DNA of 64,000 nucleotides from Methylobacillus arboreus (GCF_020532725.1 NZ_JAJAVC010000006.1:744001-808000); one strand, 5' to 3'; positions 12,073 through 22,527 are shown, numbered from the stretch's first letter. The notes: generated from the letters alone by a model not told the origin. Numbers and translations are program-made.

Positions 12073-12861
12073 CTAATTTGCTGCAACTTGCCGATTACTG
12101 ACGATATGCCGATTGATGATTTCCCCTGCAAGCGCGAGGTAAGCTTGCGCCCCCTTGGAGGCCTTGTCGTGCAACAACACCGGCACACCATAACTGGGGG
12201 CCTCGGCCAGCCGGATGTTACGAGGAATCACCGTGCGGTACACCTTGTCGCCAAAATGTTGCGCCAACTCATTGGAAACCTGTTGCGCCAGAGTATTGCG
12301 ATTATCAAAAAGCGTGCGTAGCAAGCCCTCGATTTCAAGGCTTGGGTTTAAGTGAGCGCGCACTTTCTTTATGGTGTTCACCAGGTCAGACAACCCTTCA
12401 AGCGCATAATATTCACACTGCATGGGAATCATGACGGCATGGGCAGCAGTCAATGCATTGACCGTAGTCAGGTTGAGGGCAGGGGGGCAATCTATCAAGA
12501 TATAATCATAGGCATTATCCAACTCCGCCAACGCCGTCTTCAAACGGGTTTCTCGCGCAAACTCGTTGACCAGCTCAACTTCTGCGCCTGCCAGCTCACG
12601 GTTGGCCGGCACCACGTCGAAACGTCCCTGCTCAGAACGCTGCATCACCTCTCGCAGGCTTTTTTCACCGATCAACACGTGGTAGATAGTGTGCTTCATG
12701 CTGGATTTGTCTATGCCGCAGCCGGTCGTAGCATTGCCCTGCGGATCAAGGTCGATCACCAGCACCTTGCGTTTGGTCGCCGCCAGGCTGGCCGCCAGGT
12801 TGACGCAAGTGGTGGTCTTGCCCACTCCGCCTTTTTGATTGGTAATTGCCAGAATCCTCAT
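12073..12861 (-). CDS. parA: Chromosome partitioning ATPase ParA (Soj)
   Basis: ParA is the deviant-Walker ATPase whose nucleoid gradient moves ParB-parS complexes. The 262-residue protein has the deviant Walker A KGGVGKTT at residues 10-17 with the signature lysine (Lys10), plus the DLDPQGNATTG and DCPPALNLTT motifs. It is encoded between rsmG and parB, the usual order near oriC. Confidence 0.97.
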   Translation of the reverse strand: MRILAITNQKGGVGKTTTCVNLAASLAATKRKVLVIDLDPQGNATTGCGIDKSSMKHTIYHVLIGEKSLREVMQRSEQGRFDVVPANRELAGAEVELVNEFARETRLKTALAELDNAYDYILIDCPPALNLTTVNALTAAHAVMIPMQCEYYALEGLSDLVNTIKKVRAHLNPSLEIEGLLRTLFDNRNTLAQQVSNELAQHFGDKVYRTVIPRNIRLAEAPSYGVPVLLHDKASKGAQAYLALAGEIINRHIVSNRQVAAN

Positions 12862-12892
12862 GATTTAAGTCATCCCACTAGTGTTGAATTCA

Positions 12893-13516
12893 TCAAAGCT
12901 GCCGCACCGGCAAGAAAACCAGGTGCCGCTGCGCATCAAGCCCGGGAACCGTCAAAACTTCAATCCTTGAAGGCTTGAGCGCGACCGCTTCCAGTTCTTC
13001 ATTTGGCATCTGCCCTTTCATCGCCAGCCATATGCCATCTTCGGCAATCAGGTGCCGCGTCAGCTTGATAAACAGCGCAATCTCGGAAAACGCCCGCGAG
13101 ATTACACTGTCAAAAGGCTGCTCCGGCTTGAGCTGCTCGACGCGTCCTGCCACTACCTGCAAATTGTCTATCTGCAATTCGGCCTTGGCCTGGCGCATAA
13201 AGCTGGCCTTTTTCTGCACCGCATCAATCGTCGTCACTTGCAAGTCAGGCCGACAGATCGCCAGGACAATGCCTGGCAATCCAGCACCGCTGCCAACATC
13301 CAGCAACCTGCCAGCAGGCACATGCGGCAGCACGGACAAACTATCCAGCAGATGCAGCGTCACCATCTCCTCAGGATCGCGCACGGCGGTGAGGTTATGC
13401 ACCTTGTTCCACTTCACCAGCAGGGCAAGGTAGGCCAGCAATTTTTCGATCGCGCCTTGCGGAAGAACAATGCCCAACTGCTGCAAGCCAGCTTCCAGCT
13501 TTGCCTGCAGACTCAT
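12893..13516 (-). CDS. rsmG: 16S rRNA (guanine527-N7)-methyltransferase
   Basis: RsmG (GidB) methylates G527 of 16S rRNA. It has 207 residues. The SAM-binding glycine-rich loop [12 protein letters not shown] lies at about 71-82. Its start overlaps the end of mnmG by four bases (ATGA), so translational coupling is likely. It is followed by parA after 31 nt. Confidence 0.95.
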   Translation of the reverse strand: MSLQAKLEAGLQQLGIVLPQGAIEKLLAYLALLVKWNKVHNLTAVRDPEEMVTLHLLDSLSVLPHVPAGRLLDVGSGAGLPGIVLAICRPDLQVTTIDAVQKKASFMRQAKAELQIDNLQVVAGRVEQLKPEQPFDSVISRAFSEIALFIKLTRHLIAEDGIWLAMKGQMPNEELEAVALKPSRIEVLTVPGLDAQRHLVFLPVRQL

Positions 13517-15417
13517 GCCACTTGGTCCGCCGCACTATTGTTTTTACGGTTCTTGCGCTTGAGATGCACCAACAACAGTGAAATCGCCGCAGGCGTTACG
13601 CCGGAAATACGCCCTGCCTGGCCTATGGTTTCCGGCTTTTGCTTGTTGAGCTTTTGCTGCACCTCTATCGAGAGGCCATGTACTTCGCTGTAATCGAGGT
13701 CCAAAGGCAATTTGTAATGCTCGCTGCCTTTCGAGCGCTCGATTTCTTCTGCCTGGCGGTCTATATATCCCTGGTACTTGGCAACAATCTCCAGTTGCTG
13801 GCGCACTTGCGGATCCGTCTCGCCATCGCCGGCCTGGGGCAGGGTAAGCAATGCCTCATAACTCACTTCAGGACGGCGCAACAATTCGAACATCGAGTAT
13901 TCGCGCTCCAGCACCTTACCAAATACCCGCTGCAATGTTTCTTCCGGCACATGCTGCGGATGGATGAAGGTCCGGCGCAAGCGTTGCTGCTCGCGCTCAA
14001 TCGCTTCCTGTTTGCGCTCGAAAGCCTCCCAGCGCACATCATCCACCAGGCCGATCTTGCGTCCAGCTTCGGTCAGCCGCATATCTGCGTTGTCCTCGCG
14101 CAACATCAAGCGGTATTCGGCACGGCTGGTAAACATACGATAGGGCTCGCTGACGCCGCGGGTAATCAGGTCGTCCACCAACACACCGAGATAAGCCTGG
14201 TCGCGGCTCGGCCACCATGCGTCTTTTTCCTGGGCGTACAAGCCGGCATTTGCCCCTGCGAGCAAACCCTGCGCTGCCGCTTCTTCATAGCCTGTCGTGC
14301 CATTGATCTGGCCGGCAAAGAACAAGCCCTGTACCGTCTTGGTTTCCAGAGAACTCTTGAGGCCGCGCGGATCGTAATAGTCATACTCAATGGCATAACC
14401 TGGACGCAGGATATGGGCGTTCTCCAATCCTTTGATCGAGCGCACCAACTGGTATTGGATATCGAATGGCAGGCTGGTGGAAATACCGTTCGGGTAAACC
14501 TCGTTGGTAGTCAGGCCCTCGGGCTCCAGGAAAATCTGGTGCGATTCCTTGTCCGCGAAACGATGAATCTTGTCTTCCACCGAAGGGCAGTAGCGCGGCC
14601 CGACACCTTCGATAACACCCGTATACATGGGCGAACGATCAAGACCGCTACGGATGGTCTCGTGTGTTCTTTCATTGGTGAAAGTAATCCAGCAGGGCAG
14701 TTGCGCAGGATGCTGATCGGCACTGCCCAGATAGGAGAATACCGGCACTGGCGTGTCACCAGGTTGCTCAGTCATGACGCTGTAGTCGATAGTGCGGCCG
14801 TCGATGCGCGGCGGGGTACCCGTCTTGAGCCGCCCGGCTGGCAAACCGATCTCGCGCAACCGCGCTGCAAGCGACACAGCAGGGGGATCGCCTGCACGCC
14901 CGGCCTGGTAATTGGCCAGGCCAACGTGGATCAAGCCAGCCAGAAAAGTACCGGCGGTGAGCACGACCGCCTTGGCCTCAAACTTTAGCCCCAGTTGTGT
15001 TATTACACCGGTAACACGCTCACCATCGAGCATGATGTCATCCACTGCCTGCTGGAACAGCCACAGGTTAGGCTGGTTTTCAAGACGACGACGAATTGCA
15101 GCCTTGTACAATACCCGGTCTGCCTGCGCCCGCGTAGCGCGCACGGCAGGGCCCTTGCTGGAATTGAGAATGCGGAACTGAATGCCACCTTCGTCAGTAG
15201 CCGCAGCCATGGCGCCGCCAAGCGCATCTACTTCCTTGACCAAATGCCCTTTACCTATGCCGCCTATCGACGGATTACAGGACATTTGCCCCAGCGTTTC
15301 AATATTGTGGGTCAACAATAGGGTTTTCTGCCCCATGCGAGCACTTGCTAGCGCCGCTTCCGTTCCAGCATGGCCGCCGCCGACAACGATTACGTCAAAC
15401 TTCTCGGGATATTGCAT
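13513..15417 (-). CDS. mnmG: tRNA uridine-5-carboxymethylaminomethyl modification enzyme MnmG
   Basis: MnmG (GidA) is the FAD-dependent partner of MnmE in wobble uridine-34 modification. It has 634 residues, the usual length. The dinucleotide fold [10 protein letters not shown] lies at about residues 13-22. The GidA signatures [12 protein letters not shown] and [21 protein letters not shown]-like segment are present. It is the first gene of the mnmG-rsmG-parAB-atp series, with parS sites directly upstream. Confidence 0.97.
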   Translation of the reverse strand: MQYPEKFDVIVVGGGHAGTEAALASARMGQKTLLLTHNIETLGQMSCNPSIGGIGKGHLVKEVDALGGAMAAATDEGGIQFRILNSSKGPAVRATRAQADRVLYKAAIRRRLENQPNLWLFQQAVDDIMLDGERVTGVITQLGLKFEAKAVVLTAGTFLAGLIHVGLANYQAGRAGDPPAVSLAARLREIGLPAGRLKTGTPPRIDGRTIDYSVMTEQPGDTPVPVFSYLGSADQHPAQLPCWITFTNERTHETIRSGLDRSPMYTGVIEGVGPRYCPSVEDKIHRFADKESHQIFLEPEGLTTNEVYPNGISTSLPFDIQYQLVRSIKGLENAHILRPGYAIEYDYYDPRGLKSSLETKTVQGLFFAGQINGTTGYEEAAAQGLLAGANAGLYAQEKDAWWPSRDQAYLGVLVDDLITRGVSEPYRMFTSRAEYRLMLREDNADMRLTEAGRKIGLVDDVRWEAFERKQEAIEREQQRLRRTFIHPQHVPEETLQRVFGKVLEREYSMFELLRRPEVSYEALLTLPQAGDGETDPQVRQQLEIVAKYQGYIDRQAEEIERSKGSEHYKLPLDLDYSEVHGLSIEVQQKLNKQKPETIGQAGRISGVTPAAISLLLVHLKRKNRKNNSAADQVA

Positions 15418-15487
15418 GAAGAATACTCAGATAGAATTATACGAATGATACTGTATTAACCCATCATCTGTCAGTTTGAATGCAGCA

Positions 15488-15503
15488 TGTTTCACGTGAA
15501 ACA
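15488..15503. promoter_or_regulatory. parS: parS site 1 (ParB binding)
   Basis: TGTTTCACGTGAAACA is a perfect 16-bp palindrome matching the conserved bacterial parS. The symmetry extends to 22 bp (15485-15506, ending in ATGC before a T-run), so it might also act as a weak terminator. It lies upstream of mnmG in the same region as parAB. Confidence 0.95.
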
Positions 15504-15531
15504 TGCTTTTTTAATATCCCGCCCTCATATG

Positions 15532-15547
15532 TGTTTCACGTGGAACA
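15532..15547. promoter_or_regulatory. parS: parS site 2 (ParB binding)
   Basis: TGTTTCACGTGGAACA is the exact reverse complement of the classical consensus TGTTCCACGTGAAACA. It lies 44 bp from site 1. Confidence 0.95.
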
Positions 15548-15721
15548 CGTCGGTATTGTGAGTTTTTGTGAGGGAATTCTACCCATTTGGACTATATAAT
15601 GCGCAGTCACGATATGGTATTTTCACTATACAAATCAGCATTGCCAATGTTGATAGAAAACAAATAGACACCGAATCTGAGTGTCGCCATTACGGTCAAT
15701 TAAATTTATCGGGGATTACCT

Positions 15722-16738
15722 ATGTTAATGCGTGCTTTTGTATTGCCGGCTATTGCAGCTACGGCTTTCTTCAGCGCAAGCGCACATGCTGCGCTTGACG
15801 CCAACCAGACCTTTCAGCAATTCAATGCCGTCGTATTCGGCAACATTGATTCAACCTCGCACTTGCACGGCCGCGCCTGGGTCGGTGGCAATGTCAACGG
15901 CGGCGAATATGTCCACCGTCCCTTGCCATCCTCCGACTATGCGGGACTCACCGTGCAAGGCAACATCAATAATGCAAGGGTGCTTGCACAAGGCGCCGTG
16001 ATTGGCGGCAATCTCAATAACTCCAGCGTTAATGGTGGCAGCACTGCAGTTCTGGGCAATGCCAACAATGGCCACCTGAATGGCCCTGGCTATGTTGCAG
16101 GCGTTACTACAGGTATCAATTTCAACGGCGGCAAGCTGGATGCACCCAATGCACAGTTGCAAACCAACCTGGATGCTGCAAGCTCTACTAACTTTTATGA
16201 TGTGCTCAGCAGCACTTCCTACAATCTAAGCCAATTGGATAACACCAGCAGCGTGAGCCTGAACGGCAACAAGGCGACTTTCACGGCAGTCGCAGACAGC
16301 ACCGGCTTGGCAGTATTCAATCTTAGCGATATAGATGCACTAAGCATCTTCGGCGCGGGTGAATTTGACTTTATCCTTAACGGCGCTTCAACCGTCATCA
16401 TCAATTCCAGCCTGACGGATATTGATATTTCGGCCAATTTCCTCGGTGGTTCGGCGCAACGAATTGCCAGCCAAGTGATCTGGAATTTCTATAACGCAGA
16501 AACCGTTGACCTGGGACGCCAATTTGGCGGCTCCATCCTGGCTGTTGATGCGCATTTGACCAACTGGGCCGATATTGAAGGTAATGTTTACGTGCAAAAC
16601 CTCACCCAGCGCGGTCAGATTCACCAGTTCGGATTTACTGGCGATATTCCGGTAGTCGCTGTACCAGAGCCTTCAACCTACGCGATGTTCCTGGCTGGCC
16701 TGGGATTATTAGCTTTTGGCGCACGCCGCCGCGTGTAA
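15722..16738 (+). CDS. Choice-of-anchor A family PEP-CTERM protein
   Basis: A secreted 338-residue protein. Residues 1-24 are a signal peptide (AFVLPAIAATAFFSASAHA). The body is Asn/Gly-rich with repeated G-N-x-N-N elements (GGNVNGG, QGNINNA, GGNLNNS, LGNANNG), typical of the choice-of-anchor A domain. The C-terminus is a PEP-CTERM sorting tag: VPEPSTYAMF (Pro315-Glu316-Pro317), a hydrophobic helix, and ARRRV. Such tags are cleaved by an exosortase/EpsH system linked to exopolysaccharide export (established knowledge). No exosortase gene is in the window. GGGGA precedes the ATG by 6 nt. It sits as a single plus-strand gene among minus-strand core genes, so it is probably an insertion into the ancestral mnmG-mnmE block. 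Its function is unknown beyond surface location. Confidence 0.88.
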   Translation: MLMRAFVLPAIAATAFFSASAHAALDANQTFQQFNAVVFGNIDSTSHLHGRAWVGGNVNGGEYVHRPLPSSDYAGLTVQGNINNARVLAQGAVIGGNLNNSSVNGGSTAVLGNANNGHLNGPGYVAGVTTGINFNGGKLDAPNAQLQTNLDAASSTNFYDVLSSTSYNLSQLDNTSSVSLNGNKATFTAVADSTGLAVFNLSDIDALSIFGAGEFDFILNGASTVIINSSLTDIDISANFLGGSAQRIASQVIWNFYNAETVDLGRQFGGSILAVDAHLTNWADIEGNVYVQNLTQRGQIHQFGFTGDIPVVAVPEPSTYAMFLAGLGLLAFGARRRV

Positions 16739-16756
16739 AGCTATATTGGCAACAAT

Positions 16757-16784
16757 AAAAAAGCCCGGTTAGCCGGGCTTTTTT
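16757..16784. terminator. Bidirectional terminator between PEP-CTERM gene and mnmE
   Basis: A perfect 12-bp stem (AAAAAAGCCCGG, loop TTAG, CCGGGCTTTTTT) with A/T flanks on both sides. It serves both convergent genes. Confidence 0.93.
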
Positions 16785-16807
16785 ATTTGGATAAAACAAC
16801 AAGCATC

Positions 16808-18148
16808 TCACTTGCCAATACAGAATCTGCTGAAAATTTCTCCAAGCAGATCGTCAGGGGTGAATTCTCCCGTAATCGCATTCAGCGCCTCCTGTGCCAG
16901 ACGCAGTTCCTCGGCAAACAATTCTGGCTGCAGCAATAGCCCGGCAGCAATTTCAAGATGACCTCGCACTTGATTAAGTGCGGCCAAGTGACGGCTCCTC
17001 GCCATGAAAATACCTTCGCCATTGGGTTGCCAGCCAGCAATTTCCAGCAAGCGTTGTCGCAGCAATTCCACACCGGCTCCAGTCTTGGCAGAAAGATGGA
17101 TATGAGATTGGCCGTCGATCTGCTCGATTTTTGGGCGTGCCGATTCAAGGTCTATCTTGTTATGCACCCATATTTTCGGTAAAAACTGCGGCAATCGCTC
17201 TAGAATCGATTTTTCCATATTTCTAATACCATGAGCTGCATCAAGCAATAATAATGCAACACCAGCGTTTTCCAGAGCTCGCCAAGTTCTGGCGATGCCT
17301 TGCTGTTCCACTTCGTCCGTCGTTTCACGCAAGCCTGCAGTATCAATAATGTGCAGTGGTACTCCATTGATTTGTATGGAGTTTTTTATGGTATCCCTGG
17401 TAGTGCCTGCGATCGAGGTCACGATCGCGACTTCTTCGCCCGCCAGTTGGTTCATCAGGCTGGACTTGCCCACGTTGGGTTGGCCTACAAGGACAACCTG
17501 CATGCCTTCGCGTAGCAGGTTGCCTTGTTGCGCTTCCCGAAATACCGCCTCAAGGCCGATTGATACCGTTGCCAGTTTTTCTGCAACCCGCCCCTGGCTG
17601 ATGAAATCTATATCTTCTTCCGGGAAGTCCAGGCATGCCTCGACATAAAGCCGCAAGTCGATGAGTTGCTGAAGCAGGGCATGGATACGCGAAGAAAATT
17701 CCCCGGAAAGGGATTTGACCGCGCTGCGGGCCGCAGCTTCGGTAGCGGCATTGATGACGTCCGCCACTGCCTCGGCCTGGGCAAGATCCAGTTTGTCATT
17801 GAGATAAGCCCGGCGCGTGAATTCGCCTGGTTCAGCCTGGCGGGCGCCTAGACCGAGACAACGCTTCAGGAGGATTTGCATGAGGGCAGGGCCGCCGTGT
17901 GCCTGCAGCTCCAGCACGTCTTCGCCGGTATAGGAGAACGGCGCAGCGTAATAGATGGCAATACCCTGGTCGATCAGGGCCTGTTCAGCATCGCGAAAAG
18001 GCAAGTAAGCCGCGTGGCGCGGAGGAGGGCAGTGACCAAGCACGCCCTCGGCAACCTTGCGGCTTAAAGGGCCGGAAACCCGTACCACGCCAATGCCCCC
18101 AGAGCCTGGAGCAGTGGCGATGGCAGCAATGGTATCAACGGCGTGCAT
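16808..18148 (-). CDS. mnmE: tRNA modification GTPase MnmE
   Basis: MnmE is the GTPase partner of MnmG in forming 5-substituted uridine at tRNA wobble positions. I chose the ATG at 18148 ([15 protein letters not shown]...), which gives 446 residues and has AAGGGA upstream. An open frame runs 20 codons further but lacks family similarity. The G1 loop GQPNVGKS lies at 222-229, DTAGLRET near 269, and the protein ends FCIGK, the conserved C-terminal cysteine motif. The start overlaps the 3' end of yidC by 14 nt. Confidence 0.96.
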   Translation of the reverse strand: MHAVDTIAAIATAPGSGGIGVVRVSGPLSRKVAEGVLGHCPPPRHAAYLPFRDAEQALIDQGIAIYYAAPFSYTGEDVLELQAHGGPALMQILLKRCLGLGARQAEPGEFTRRAYLNDKLDLAQAEAVADVINAATEAAARSAVKSLSGEFSSRIHALLQQLIDLRLYVEACLDFPEEDIDFISQGRVAEKLATVSIGLEAVFREAQQGNLLREGMQVVLVGQPNVGKSSLMNQLAGEEVAIVTSIAGTTRDTIKNSIQINGVPLHIIDTAGLRETTDEVEQQGIARTWRALENAGVALLLLDAAHGIRNMEKSILERLPQFLPKIWVHNKIDLESARPKIEQIDGQSHIHLSAKTGAGVELLRQRLLEIAGWQPNGEGIFMARSRHLAALNQVRGHLEIAAGLLLQPELFAEELRLAQEALNAITGEFTPDDLLGEIFSRFCIGK

Positions 18149-19787
18149 TTCCCTTCTTCTTGGCAGCAGCACGCTCGGTGTTGCGATTGATGTGCCATTG
18201 CTGCGCAATTGAAAGGATATTGTTCACCAGCCAGTACAGCACCAGGCCGGCCGGGAAGAAGAAGAAGAACACGCTGAACACGATAGGCATGATCGTCATG
18301 ACCTTGGCCTGGATCGGATCGGCAGGCTTGGGGTTCAGCTTGGTCTGGATGATCATGGTGGCACCCATGAGGATGGGCAGCACGTAGTAAGGATCAATCG
18401 CCGACAAATCCTGGATCCAGAGCACGAAGGGCGCATGGCGCATTTCCACGCTGCCGAGCAATACCCAGTACAGGGCAATGAATACCGGAATCTGTACCAG
18501 GATGGGCAAGCAACCGCCCATCGGGTTGATCTTCTCGGTCTTGTACATCTCCATCATGGCCTGATGCAGCTTCTGCCTATCGTCGCCATATTGTTCCTTG
18601 AGGCGTTGCAGTCGTGGCGCCAGCTCGCGCATATTGGCCATGGAACGATAGCTTGCTGCAGAAAGCGGGTAGAAAGCCAACTTGATGAGGATGGTCAGCA
18701 GAATAATTGCCACGCCCCAGTTGTGCACCAGCTTCTGGATGGAAGAAAGCACCCAGAACAACGGTGATGCGATCACAGTCAGCCAGCCGTAATCCACGGT
18801 ATATTCCAGGCCAGGAGCAACGCTCTGCAAGTCGGCCTGGGTTTGCGGACCGGCATAAAGACGGGACTTTAGTTCGGAGGTTTGGCCGGGTTCAATCGGG
18901 CCAATATGGCTGACGCTGCCTATGGAATAAATATTGTCCGACAATTTCTTGGAGTAGAACTCGCGCGCCAAGCCATCCTGGGGAATCCAGGCGCTGACAA
19001 AATAATGCTGCACCAGACCAACCCAGCCGTCACTGGCGTTCTTGGACAAGTTGGTCTTGGACATGTCGGAGAAGCTCAGCTTCTTGTACTTGTCGGCCTC
19101 GGTAAAGTAGGCACCGCCAGTGAAGGTAGGCATCATGTACGAGCCTTGATGGGACTGGTTGTCGTGCACGATCTGGTAATAGACGGAAGGATCAATTGCG
19201 GCCTCGCCGTTATTACGAATCTGGTAGCTGACCTCAATGGCATAGCTGTCGCGATGGAAGGTATAAATCTTGTCTACTTCGACACCATTATCGCCCTTCC
19301 AGGTCAAGCGCACATCCAGGCTATCTGCACCTGGCGCAAGTTGATAGTTCGTAGACTCGCTGGTGAAAGTCGCCTTGTGCGTAGGCAAATCGTTACCGAT
19401 CAGGCCAGTTTGGGCCACATACAGCATGGGCGTCGATTGATCATCCATCAGCAAAAAGTTCTTGCTGAGGTCATTGTCGTCCTTATGCTCGCGCAACTCC
19501 AGGCGACGCAGGTCACCGCCTATCGTGTCGATACTCGCCTTGTAAAGGTCGGTATCGACATTGATGCGCTCAGCCGACTGCAGGCGGAAACCGGTTTCAA
19601 CAGGAAGACTGGCCTGGTTTGCAGCTGGCGAAGAGGATTTGGCTGCTTGCGGTACGCTGCCATCTTCTGCCTGTTGTGCTACGGCTGCTGGCGTGGGAGC
19701 AGGCTTATTGTCACGCTGCCACGAATCCCAGAGCATCAGGATGGAAAATGAAAAAATAACAAACAGAATCAGGCGCTTTGTATCCAT
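18135..19787 (-). CDS. yidC: Membrane protein insertase YidC
   Basis: YidC inserts and folds inner-membrane proteins, alone or with SecYEG. It has 550 residues. The N-terminal TM segment is residues 6-20. A large periplasmic beta domain follows (about 55-340), and then the conserved five-TM insertase core (about 350-530, including [20 protein letters not shown]-type sequence). The C-terminal tail is basic ([11 protein letters not shown]). It is part of the rpmH-rnpA-yidD-yidC-mnmE cluster. Confidence 0.97.
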   Translation of the reverse strand: MDTKRLILFVIFSFSILMLWDSWQRDNKPAPTPAAVAQQAEDGSVPQAAKSSSPAANQASLPVETGFRLQSAERINVDTDLYKASIDTIGGDLRRLELREHKDDNDLSKNFLLMDDQSTPMLYVAQTGLIGNDLPTHKATFTSESTNYQLAPGADSLDVRLTWKGDNGVEVDKIYTFHRDSYAIEVSYQIRNNGEAAIDPSVYYQIVHDNQSHQGSYMMPTFTGGAYFTEADKYKKLSFSDMSKTNLSKNASDGWVGLVQHYFVSAWIPQDGLAREFYSKKLSDNIYSIGSVSHIGPIEPGQTSELKSRLYAGPQTQADLQSVAPGLEYTVDYGWLTVIASPLFWVLSSIQKLVHNWGVAIILLTILIKLAFYPLSAASYRSMANMRELAPRLQRLKEQYGDDRQKLHQAMMEMYKTEKINPMGGCLPILVQIPVFIALYWVLLGSVEMRHAPFVLWIQDLSAIDPYYVLPILMGATMIIQTKLNPKPADPIQAKVMTIMPIVFSVFFFFFPAGLVLYWLVNNILSIAQQWHINRNTERAAAKKKGNARR

Positions 19788-19820
19788 AAATCTCTTAATC
19801 TAATCATTTAAGCCATGATC

Positions 19821-20039
19821 TCATGGCACGGGATCATGACCACCGTCATGCCATGGATGGCACTTGGCTAAACGGCATATTGTATAAAAGGCTCCACGCC
19901 ATGCGCCATGCTTTTGTATGGCTTCAACCGCATATTGCGAGCAGGTCGGGGCAAAACGACAACGCTGGCCCAGCATCGGGCTCAGGGTCCACTGATAAAG
20001 CTTGATCAAACCTACCATGACGTTGGCAACCAGCTTCAT
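19821..20039 (-). CDS. yidD: Membrane protein insertion efficiency factor YidD
   Basis: A small 72-residue protein that improves YidC-dependent insertion. It has an N-terminal amphipathic or hydrophobic helix (VMVGLIKLYQWTLSPMLG) and the family core CRFAPTCSQYAVEAI (about residues 27-41), followed by KCHPWHDGGHDPVP. It overlaps rnpA by 4 nt (ATGA arrangement), which implies translational coupling. Confidence 0.95.
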   Translation of the reverse strand: MKLVANVMVGLIKLYQWTLSPMLGQRCRFAPTCSQYAVEAIQKHGAWRGAFYTICRLAKCHPWHDGGHDPVP

Positions 20040-20413
20040 ACTGCTTCCTGCTGGCTGGCAATCTTGCGCTGCAGTTTGGCATTGAGCTCGGCAAACTCTT
20101 GCTCAAGCTCGGCAAACTGAGCCTGGCTGAACAACAACTGGGGCCTCGCAACCAGGTCCAACCCTGGCAATTGATGCTGGCTGAACCTGAACAGTTCCCG
20201 CAATACGCGCTTCATGTAATTGCGATCAACCGCACGACGTGCCACTTTCTTGCCGACCACCAACCCCAACCTGGCGTAATCGAGATCGTTGTAGCGATAA
20301 TGCAGCACGAGATAACGACCTGAAACCCGTTTACGGAAATTAAAAACGGATGAAAATTCATCCGTTTTTAACAATTTTGCCTGGCGTTTAAACGCATAAG
20401 ATGGCAAAACCAT
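20036..20413 (-). CDS. rnpA: Ribonuclease P protein component
   Basis: Protein subunit of RNase P, which trims the 5' leader of pre-tRNAs with the rnpB RNA. It has 125 residues. The conserved RNR-type motif GKKVARRAVDRNYMKRVLRE lies at about residues 53-72. It lies between rpmH and yidD, the invariant order in most bacteria. Confidence 0.95.
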   Translation of the reverse strand: MVLPSYAFKRQAKLLKTDEFSSVFNFRKRVSGRYLVLHYRYNDLDYARLGLVVGKKVARRAVDRNYMKRVLRELFRFSQHQLPGLDLVARPQLLFSQAQFAELEQEFAELNAKLQRKIASQQEAV

Positions 20414-20448
20414 GTATAGCTAGATTCGCCTCGGTGGCGAGCGGCTGA

Positions 20449-20583
20449 TTAAACAGCCAGGCGAGCACGGCCCTTGGCACGGCGCGCAGCGATAACAGCG
20501 CGACCACCGCGGGTCTTCATACGCACCAGGAATCCGTGGGTGCGAGCGCGACGAACTTTCGAAGGCTGGTAAGTGCGTTTCAT
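20449..20583 (-). CDS. rpmH: 50S ribosomal protein L34
   Basis: A 44-residue basic protein beginning [20 protein letters not shown] and ending AKGRARLAV, a complete match to the L34 pattern (TxQPS.xxR...HGFxxRMxTxxGRxVxxxRRxKGR). It lies 35 nt upstream of rnpA. It is short enough to be missed by length cut-offs. Confidence 0.97.
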   Translation of the reverse strand: MKRTYQPSKVRRARTHGFLVRMKTRGGRAVIAARRAKGRARLAV

Positions 20584-20864
20584 GTGAATCTCCGGTTGAC
20601 TTCTATTGCGTTAAATCAAAAACGCATAATTTAACCTGAAAACACGCCTCTATGTCAATGTTTATTTGGGAAAACCTGACCCTTGCGAAAATGATTGCGG
20701 CATGCCTGTGGATAAGTTGTGGCAAACAGGCTAGAATCATCCATCCAGTCATGGGCTAAAACCCGATGAAACCGGCATCTAGCCAATAATAGCAAAAACA
20801 CTGGGCAGTTCGTCTTTTAATCATTAATTCATTATCTATTTCACTGCGGAGTTTCGGGCAACCG
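20584..20864. other. rpmH-dnaA divergent intergenic region
   Basis: A 281-bp divergent region that must contain the rpmH and dnaA promoters. It holds one perfect DnaA box (20707-20715). I see no gene. It is one of two candidates for part of oriC. Confidence 0.6.
20707..20715 (-). promoter_or_regulatory. Consensus DnaA box upstream of dnaA
   Basis: TGTGGATAA is the reverse complement of TTATCCACA, the strict DnaA consensus. It lies 150 bp before the dnaA start, so it may autoregulate dnaA or belong to the origin. Confidence 0.8.
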
Positions 20865-22286
20865 ATGGAAAATTTTTGGTCACTTTGTCTCGGTCGCTTT
20901 GAACAAGAGTTATCAGCGCAACAATTCAATACCTGGATCAAACCCTTGCGATTTGAAGCGCAGGAGGGCGTATTACGCCTGCTCGCGCCCAACCGTTTCG
21001 TGCAGCAATGGATCAAGGACCGTTTCCTGCAGAAAATAGAAACGTTGGCAGAAGAAATTTTTGCGGTACCCATGCAAATTGAGCTTGCCCTCTATGATGC
21101 CAGCGATAAAAACCCTGATAAGAATTCAGTACATAAGGCTGTTGCCAAGCCCGCCAAGCCTGCAGCAGATCCGGTTGCCAAAATAGAAGCAGAAGTAAGC
21201 AAGGTAACCAAAACAACAACCGCTAAATCAGCCTCGGTTGCTGTAAAGAAATCCAAGCCGGTAGAAAGCAGCGGGCTTAACCCGGCATTCCGGTTTGATA
21301 ACTTTGTTACCGGCAAGGCCAACCAGCTTGCCCGTGCGGCGGCCATCCAGGTGGCAGAAAATCCGGGCACGGCCTACAACCCCTTGTTCATCTATGGCGG
21401 GGTAGGACTGGGCAAGACCCATGTACTTCAGGCAATCGGCAACCACCTGAAATCACAACGGCCCGATGCCAAGATCCGTTACCTGCATGCCGAGCGTTAT
21501 GTCTCCGATGTGGTAAAAGCTTACGAGCACAAGGCTTTTGATGAATTCAAGCGGCAGTACCATTCACTGGACTTATTGCTGATCGACGACATCCAGTTCT
21601 TTGCCAAGAAGAGCCGCACCCAGGAAGAATTCTTCTACGCATTCAACTCCCTGATTGAAGCCAAGAAACAGATCATCATCACCTGTGATACCTATCCCAA
21701 GGAAATCGTGGATGTGGACGAGCGCCTGCGCACCCGCTTCAGCTGGGGACTCACCGTCGCAGTTGAACCGCCTGAATTGGAAATGCGCGTTGCTATCCTG
21801 CTGAAAAAAGCCGAAGCAGCCCGCGTCACGCTTGATGAAGATGTAGCATTTTTCATTGCCAAACAAGTACGCTCCAGCGTACGAGAGCTGGAAGGTGCAT
21901 TGAACCGCATCATCGCCATGGCCAACTTCACCGGTCATGACATTGATGTCAGCCTGGCCAAGGAAGCATTAAAAGACCTAATCGCCGTGCGCGGCCGACA
22001 GATCACTATCGAGAACATCCAAAAAACAGTGGCGGACTACTACAAGATAAAAGTCGCCGAGATGTACAGCAAAAAGCGCTCCCGCAACTTTGCGCGCCCA
22101 CGCCAGATTGCCATGACCCTGGCACGTGAGCTGACCAACCACAGCTTTCCTGAAATCGGCGAGGCGTTTGGCGGCCGTCATCACACTACGGTCATGCACG
22201 CATGCGATGAAATCGAGCAATTACGGCAAAACGATCCTAATCTGGCGCGGGATATCGCAGTATTAATCCAGGTAATCCGTGATTAA
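20865..22286 (+). CDS. dnaA: Chromosomal replication initiator DnaA
   Basis: DnaA-ATP binds DnaA boxes and melts the origin. It has 473 residues. Domain I is at residues 1-80, a variable Ala/Lys-rich linker (domain II) at about 85-135, and the AAA+ domain has Walker A GGVGLGKT (178-185) and Walker B LLIDDIQFF. The C-terminal helix-turn-helix carries the DnaA signature GGRHHTTVMHACDEI. The long domain II is unremarkable for betaproteobacteria. Confidence 0.98.
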   Translation: MENFWSLCLGRFEQELSAQQFNTWIKPLRFEAQEGVLRLLAPNRFVQQWIKDRFLQKIETLAEEIFAVPMQIELALYDASDKNPDKNSVHKAVAKPAKPAADPVAKIEAEVSKVTKTTTAKSASVAVKKSKPVESSGLNPAFRFDNFVTGKANQLARAAAIQVAENPGTAYNPLFIYGGVGLGKTHVLQAIGNHLKSQRPDAKIRYLHAERYVSDVVKAYEHKAFDEFKRQYHSLDLLLIDDIQFFAKKSRTQEEFFYAFNSLIEAKKQIIITCDTYPKEIVDVDERLRTRFSWGLTVAVEPPELEMRVAILLKKAEAARVTLDEDVAFFIAKQVRSSVRELEGALNRIIAMANFTGHDIDVSLAKEALKDLIAVRGRQITIENIQKTVADYYKIKVAEMYSKKRSRNFARPRQIAMTLARELTNHSFPEIGEAFGGRHHTTVMHACDEIEQLRQNDPNLARDIAVLIQVIRD

Positions 22287-22527
22287 TATACGGGTACAAG
22301 AACAAGTGATGCCTATGGAAAGGCTGTGTATAAAAATGCGGGTTAAACGCGATTTTAAGAAATCAGTAAAATAGCCAACATTCTATCCACAGTAGTTTAC
22401 AAAAATTACAGCATAGTTTTATTTTACTCAACTAATTGAATTTAAATTGTAAATCTGAGTTATCAACAGAAGTTACTGCCATTACTATTATTATCAATTT
22501 ATTTTTTATATATTAGGTTTTAAAGAT
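22287..22527. other. oriC: Putative oriC between dnaA and dnaN
   Basis: This 241-bp AT-rich intergenic stretch has three near-consensus DnaA boxes: TGTGTATAA (22325-22333, reverse of TTATACACA), CTATCCACA (22383-22391, one mismatch) and TTATCAACA (22460-22468, one mismatch). A very AT-rich run at about 22480-22520 follows and could be the unwinding element. Together with dnaA/dnaN and nearby parS sites this supports an origin here. The boundary is an inference. Confidence 0.7.

Larger units (their letters stand above)
15418..15721. other. Intergenic region carrying two parS sites
   Basis: This divergent region between mnmG (minus) and the PEP-CTERM gene (plus) holds two perfect parS palindromes about 44 bp apart. 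The AT-rich remainder must hold promoters for both flanking genes. I cannot assign them precisely. I see no further gene. Confidence 0.6.

Noticed and set aside
13639-14988. 449-codon open frame on the plus strand opposite mnmG
   Set aside because: Antisense shadow of a high-confidence, full-length mnmG.
16808-18208. Longer MnmE start at 18208
   Set aside because: The extra 20 residues lie within yidC and do not resemble MnmE; the ATG at 18148 fits length and ribosome-binding site.
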